Source: Clostridium ragsdalei P11 (lineage in GTDB: Bacteria > Bacillota > Clostridia > Clostridiales > Clostridiaceae). Taken from it: 64,000 bases of DNA. The notes beneath the pieces were generated by a model that searched no databases, was not told the origin of the DNA, and worked only from the letters and a program-made list of their open reading frames with translations. Position numbers and translations under genes: made by a program. The DNA lies in assembly GCF_001675165.1 (NCBI RefSeq), contig NZ_LROS01000007.1:1-64000 (forward strand), given 5' to 3'. Shown here one piece after another: positions 60,910-64,000 of this stretch (positions are counted from its first letter, which is position 1; the number at the start of each line of letters is the position of its first letter).

Positions 60910-62574
60910 CTATTTATCTATCATAATCATGTTAAATTGGGTATTATAGCTGCAATTAAAACCTGCTCTAATTAAAGCATCTAAGCTCACATTTTTACTA
61001 GGAGAAAGATCTTTGGAATTAAAACTATAAGTTTGCTTATCTATAGTCAATTTCATTGATGATGAATCATATTTTCCACCTAAGTACATGGCTATATAAC
61101 TTGGATTTACATAAGCTTTACCTTTTATGATTTCAGATTGATTACTTCCAAATGCAATTGGTGTTCCATATACAACTAATCTTGGATCAGCACCTATGGC
61201 TGCTAGTTCTTTATTATTCATATCTACATTGTATGCAGTTGGGAGAACTACTTTTGTGCTGTTTTGAGGATGATCTTTATCTATTACAAAAGAATCTACT
61301 AAGCTACCATCTTGTTTATAAGCATTTATCGCAAGTACATTTCCTTTCACATCGGCTACTTCATAGCAAGGCATATCTTGTGGATCAAAGAAGAATGCAT
61401 CCCAAACTTTAGATGATAAATCTGGATAATATTTAGCTCCACTTCTACCAGTTACATAATATACTGTTCCATTAGAATAATCGGTATAATATTTTCCATT
61501 ATTAATAGGAAAAGTTCTCGACATTGCATGATCATGTCCATTTATAACTACATCTACATGATGTTTTTCTAATACAGGTGATATTATATTTTTTAAAGTT
61601 ACATTTGCTCTTGAAGCTTTATTGTAGTATGGAGTCTTATGAAATGAAACTATTGTCCAAGGCTTTTTATTTGAAGTCAAGTCTGAATCAAGCCATGTGG
61701 CCTGCTTTTTTAAAAATTCATCATTATTTGGAGATTCTTCATCTTCCTGGCTGTCTAACATAACGAAATGAACATTTCCATAATCGTAAGAATACACTTG
61801 TCCTTTGAAACCATCAGGTCCGTTCATAGGAACTTTAAATTGATTTGTAAAATATTTAGGTTTAGTTGAATCCCAGCCAACTGCATTGTAGGTTTCGTGA
61901 TTGCCTTGAACTGGCATTTCAGGTAAATTGTCAATAACGCCTTTAGCAGCATCAAACCAGTTATTCCAGTGTCTATAATCTTGGCCCTTTTCAACTAAAT
62001 CACCAACATTTATCATGAAATCTGCATCTTTATTTTTAGAATAAGCGTTTTGAACTGTCTTGTTCCAGGGAGCATAATTTGGAACATCAGCATTTCCACT
62101 TTGAGAATCCCCAAAAACAATGAATTTAACATCGTCCTCTTTGCTTGACTCTGTTTTAAATGTATTTTCAGTGCTCCAATTTTGGCCATCTCCTACTTTG
62201 TAACTATACTTAGTTCCTGGAGTAAGATTTTCTAAAGTAGCTGAAAATAGATTCATATATCCAGTATTTATATCAGTGCTTGATGTGGAAAAATTTTGTT
62301 TAGCAGCATTGAAGGTTTTTATTTCTCCAGTAGTCAAGTTTTTATATTGAACTAATCCTTTAGTTACATTTGTACTAGTTCTCCAGGTGATTGTCTGTGT
62401 AGTTTTAGGGCCCTTAGTCCAGGTTAAAGTAATGTGATCAGGTTTTACAGTAGAATTTAAATTAGTATTAATAGTTGTACTATCGTAAGCCGCATGAACT
62501 GGGTATATTGGAGCTATTGTTGATGTAGCAGCAATAAGTGCAGCTATTATCATTGATAAGTATTTTTTATTCAT
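60910..62574 (-). CDS. Secreted purple-acid-phosphatase-like metallophosphoesterase
   Basis: Exported protein of 554 residues. After the signal peptide (…IAPIYPVHA) comes an N-terminal fibronectin-like domain (about 40-140, HITLTWTKGPKTTQTITWRT), then a calcineurin-like phosphoesterase domain with FGDSQSG, NVGDLVEKG, QGNHE, SFHKTPYY and INGHDH metal ligands. The last 85 residues (KAYVNPSYIAMYLGGKYD) resemble the copper-amine-oxidase N-terminal-like stalk domain common in clostridial exported proteins. It probably releases phosphate from organic esters outside the cell. The ATG follows AAGGGGGGAA. Confidence 0.9.
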   Translation of the reverse strand: MNKKYLSMIIAALIAATSTIAPIYPVHAAYDSTTINTNLNSTVKPDHITLTWTKGPKTTQTITWRTSTNVTKGLVQYKNLTTGEIKTFNAAKQNFSTSSTDINTGYMNLFSATLENLTPGTKYSYKVGDGQNWSTENTFKTESSKEDDVKFIVFGDSQSGNADVPNYAPWNKTVQNAYSKNKDADFMINVGDLVEKGQDYRHWNNWFDAAKGVIDNLPEMPVQGNHETYNAVGWDSTKPKYFTNQFKVPMNGPDGFKGQVYSYDYGNVHFVMLDSQEDEESPNNDEFLKKQATWLDSDLTSNKKPWTIVSFHKTPYYNKASRANVTLKNIISPVLEKHHVDVVINGHDHAMSRTFPINNGKYYTDYSNGTVYYVTGRSGAKYYPDLSSKVWDAFFFDPQDMPCYEVADVKGNVLAINAYKQDGSLVDSFVIDKDHPQNSTKVVLPTAYNVDMNNKELAAIGADPRLVVYGTPIAFGSNQSEIIKGKAYVNPSYIAMYLGGKYDSSSMKLTIDKQTYSFNSKDLSPSKNVSLDALIRAGFNCSYNTQFNMIMIDK

Positions 62575-62676
62575 AATATTCCCCCCTTAACTTAATTTTC
62601 CATTTGACAATCTTATTATATATTTTCAAAATTAAATTGATATTATATAAAGTTAACTGTATGTTAATTTATATTA

Positions 62677-62685
62677 TGCTATAAT
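62677..62685 (+). promoter_or_regulatory. Extended -10 promoter of lepB
   Basis: TGCTATAAT is a perfect TGnTATAAT extended -10 box, about 45 bases before the lepB start. The -35 region is poor, as usual for this type. Confidence 0.6.
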
Positions 62686-62730
62686 AAATGTTAATTATAA
62701 TTTTTGTAATATTAAAGGAGAGTATGATAA

Positions 62731-63261
62731 ATGGAACATAAGGGAGTTTTAAGGAATGTAGGCGGGTATATATTTTATGTTATATTAGCAGTTGTATTTG
62801 CATTGACATTTAGAACATATGTTTTTGCAAGAACAACTGTGATAGGACCTTCTATGCAGCCTACATTTCACGATAAGGATTCTGTGTTCTTGGAAAAAGT
62901 GAGCACTGAAACCGGTCATATAAGTAGAGGAGAAATTGTTACTTTTTATTCTAAAGACGAAAATAATGATGATTACATAAAAAGAGTTATAGGAATAGCT
63001 GGAGATAAAGTTGAAATAAAAGATGGAAAGGTATATTTAAATGGACAACTTCTTTCAGAAGATTATCTTCCTAAAGGAACTATTACTGAACCCAATTCTC
63101 TTATTACACAATATGTAATCCCTAAAGGATATGTTTTTGTACTTGGAGACAATAGGGGAAATAGTACTGACAGCAGAATACTTGGACCAATAAATTTGAA
63201 AGATATAAGAGGGCATGTTGTTTTGAGAGTATACCCTTTTAATAATATTAAGGCATTTTAA
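62731..63261 (+). CDS. lepB: Signal peptidase I
   Basis: Type I signal peptidase of 176 residues. One N-terminal membrane span (FYVILAVVFALTFRTYVF) is followed by the catalytic Ser motif GPSMQPT, the catalytic Lys motif DYIKRVIGIAGD, and box E GDNRGNSTDSR. It is the short Gram-positive form. It cleaves Sec signal peptides such as those of the CWB2 and phosphatase proteins in this window. The ATG follows AAAGGAGAG. Confidence 0.94.
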   Translation: MEHKGVLRNVGGYIFYVILAVVFALTFRTYVFARTTVIGPSMQPTFHDKDSVFLEKVSTETGHISRGEIVTFYSKDENNDDYIKRVIGIAGDKVEIKDGKVYLNGQLLSEDYLPKGTITEPNSLITQYVIPKGYVFVLGDNRGNSTDSRILGPINLKDIRGHVVLRVYPFNNIKAF

Positions 63262-63324
63262 AAAATATGCGTAAATTGAAATGCAAATTGGTAAACATAT
63301 AACTTAACTTTTGCAGTTTAGGAA

Positions 63325-63545
63325 TAATGCGAAGCAACATTTTTAATTAATAGTTAAGAATGAAGAATTAATAGTTAATGTGGATTTTTTTCTGTTACAC
63401 TGCAAAAAATCTTTGATTAAATTTTTGATAGCTCGTTTCGCTAAAGCGAAACATATTTGTATAAATTAAAAGATTTTTTGCGATAGCTAAAAAGCATCCT
63501 TTACTATTAATTTTTCATTATTAATTCTTAACTTATGAAGGTTGA
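63325..63545 (-). repeat. Family A palindromic element (copy A5)
   Basis: Same orientation as A1: TTAATAGTTAAGAATGAAGA at the left, GTTTCGCTAAAGCGAAAC in the middle, TTCATTATTAATTCTTAACT at the right. It fills the lepB-proB gap. Confidence 0.75.
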
Positions 63546-63581
63546 GTATATAAAAGTTAAATTGTTTGTGGGGAGTAAAAA

Positions 63582-64000
63582 ATGAACATTAGAGAAAAAT
63601 ATTTAAAAGATGCTAAAAAAGTTGTAGTTAAGGTAGGTACTTCTACTCTTATAACCGAAGATGGATCTTTGGATTTATATAGAATAGAGGAAATAGTAAG
63701 GCAAATTTGTTATTTGCAAAATCAAGGTAAAAGTGTAGTTTTAGTAACCTCTGGGGCTATTGGTGTTGGCTTTTTGAAATTAGGACTTAAAACAAAGCCA
63801 AAAGACATATGTGAAAAGCAAGCTGCTGCGGCTATTGGGCAGGGAATACTTTTGAATACATATGAAAAGATATTTTCAGAACATGGTAAAATAGTTGCTC
63901 AGATTTTACTTACAAAAAATGATTTGGATATTGTGGACAATTATACTAATGCCCAAAATACCTTCACAGCACTTTTAAAACGTGGAGTAATACCCATAGT
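63582..64000 (+). CDS. proB: Glutamate 5-kinase (3' end outside window)
   Basis: First 139 residues of the proline-pathway kinase, which phosphorylates glutamate at the gamma carboxyl. The amino-acid-kinase fold is clear: [10 protein letters not shown] for ATP binding, [32 protein letters not shown] and [14 protein letters not shown]. The ATG follows GTGGGGAG. The frame runs off the window end, so the C-terminal part and any proA partner are unseen. Confidence 0.93.
   Translation, partial: MNIREKYLKDAKKVVVKVGTSTLITEDGSLDLYRIEEIVRQICYLQNQGKSVVLVTSGAIGVGFLKLGLKTKPKDICEKQAAAAIGQGILLNTYEKIFSEHGKIVAQILLTKNDLDIVDNYTNAQNTFTALLKRGVIPI

Noticed and set aside
1-64000. tRNA or rRNA genes
   Set aside because: No tRNA-like cloverleaf with a T-loop GTTCRA and no rRNA segment was recognised, though a scan by eye can miss a tRNA.

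Overview
The window is AT-rich DNA with the codon use, strong purine-rich ribosome binding sites, frequent TTG/GTG starts and gene families of a Clostridium sensu stricto species. CWB2 cell-wall repeats, a clostridial-type type IV pilus locus, a c-di-GMP-II riboswitch and YtaF/MgtC/VanZ-type membrane proteins all fit this. I cannot name the species from sequence alone. Nearly all genes are on the + strand; the exceptions are ytaF, a two-gene lactate/glycolate-type oxidation operon, a macro-domain gene and a secreted phosphatase.

Layout. 1-5.6 kb: end of an unknown gene, then mannose-1-phosphate guanylyltransferase and the four dTDP-L-rhamnose genes (rfbB, A, D, C), spaced by repeated palindromic elements. 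5.64-6.16 kb: no protein gene, but a consensus promoter, a roughly 490-nt RNA with a 21-bp closing helix, an internal nested stem and an 11-bp perfect pseudoknot candidate, and an intrinsic terminator; I read this as a large structured noncoding RNA. 6.3-17.7 kb: c-di-GMP phosphodiesterase (EAL), then a c-di-GMP-II riboswitch with terminator in front of a type IV pilus operon (pilD, pilA, pilB, pilC, a pilM-pilN fusion, pilO, a three-headed pilin and three minor pilins). 18-25 kb: MgtC-like protein, CWB2 surface protein, metallo-beta-lactamase-fold hydrolase, an FtsX/LolD-type ABC pair and a degenerate OppD-like ATPase behind twin palindromic operators.

25.2-46 kb holds the most unusual protein system: two P-loop GTPase-like proteins with zinc ribbons, each followed by a GAP1-type partner, two membrane von Willebrand A proteins with MIDAS motifs, a giant tubulin/FtsZ-like protein, a 786-residue class of unknown function, two paralogous beta-sandwich proteins and a zinc-ribbon/YARHG membrane protein. 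This resembles the computationally predicted NTPase-centred conflict systems built on GAP1, double-GTPase-like, tubulin-like and vWA proteins. The cluster is interrupted at 40.3-42.8 kb by unrelated small genes, part of which sits between direct repeats.

46-49.3 kb is a cobalamin riboswitch plus btuFCD-like transporter. 49.3-64 kb holds ytaF, a secreted TIM-barrel-like protein, a DUF1861/GH130 mannoside pair, a K+ channel, the oxidation operon, VanZ, macro domain, two HlyD-type adaptors, a secreted purple-acid-phosphatase-like enzyme, signal peptidase I and the start of proB.

Intergenic space is dominated by dispersed, imperfectly palindromic elements of about 130-250 bp. I group them as A, B, C, D and E. 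Family D keeps an identical apex loop on stems whose sequences differ but still pair.
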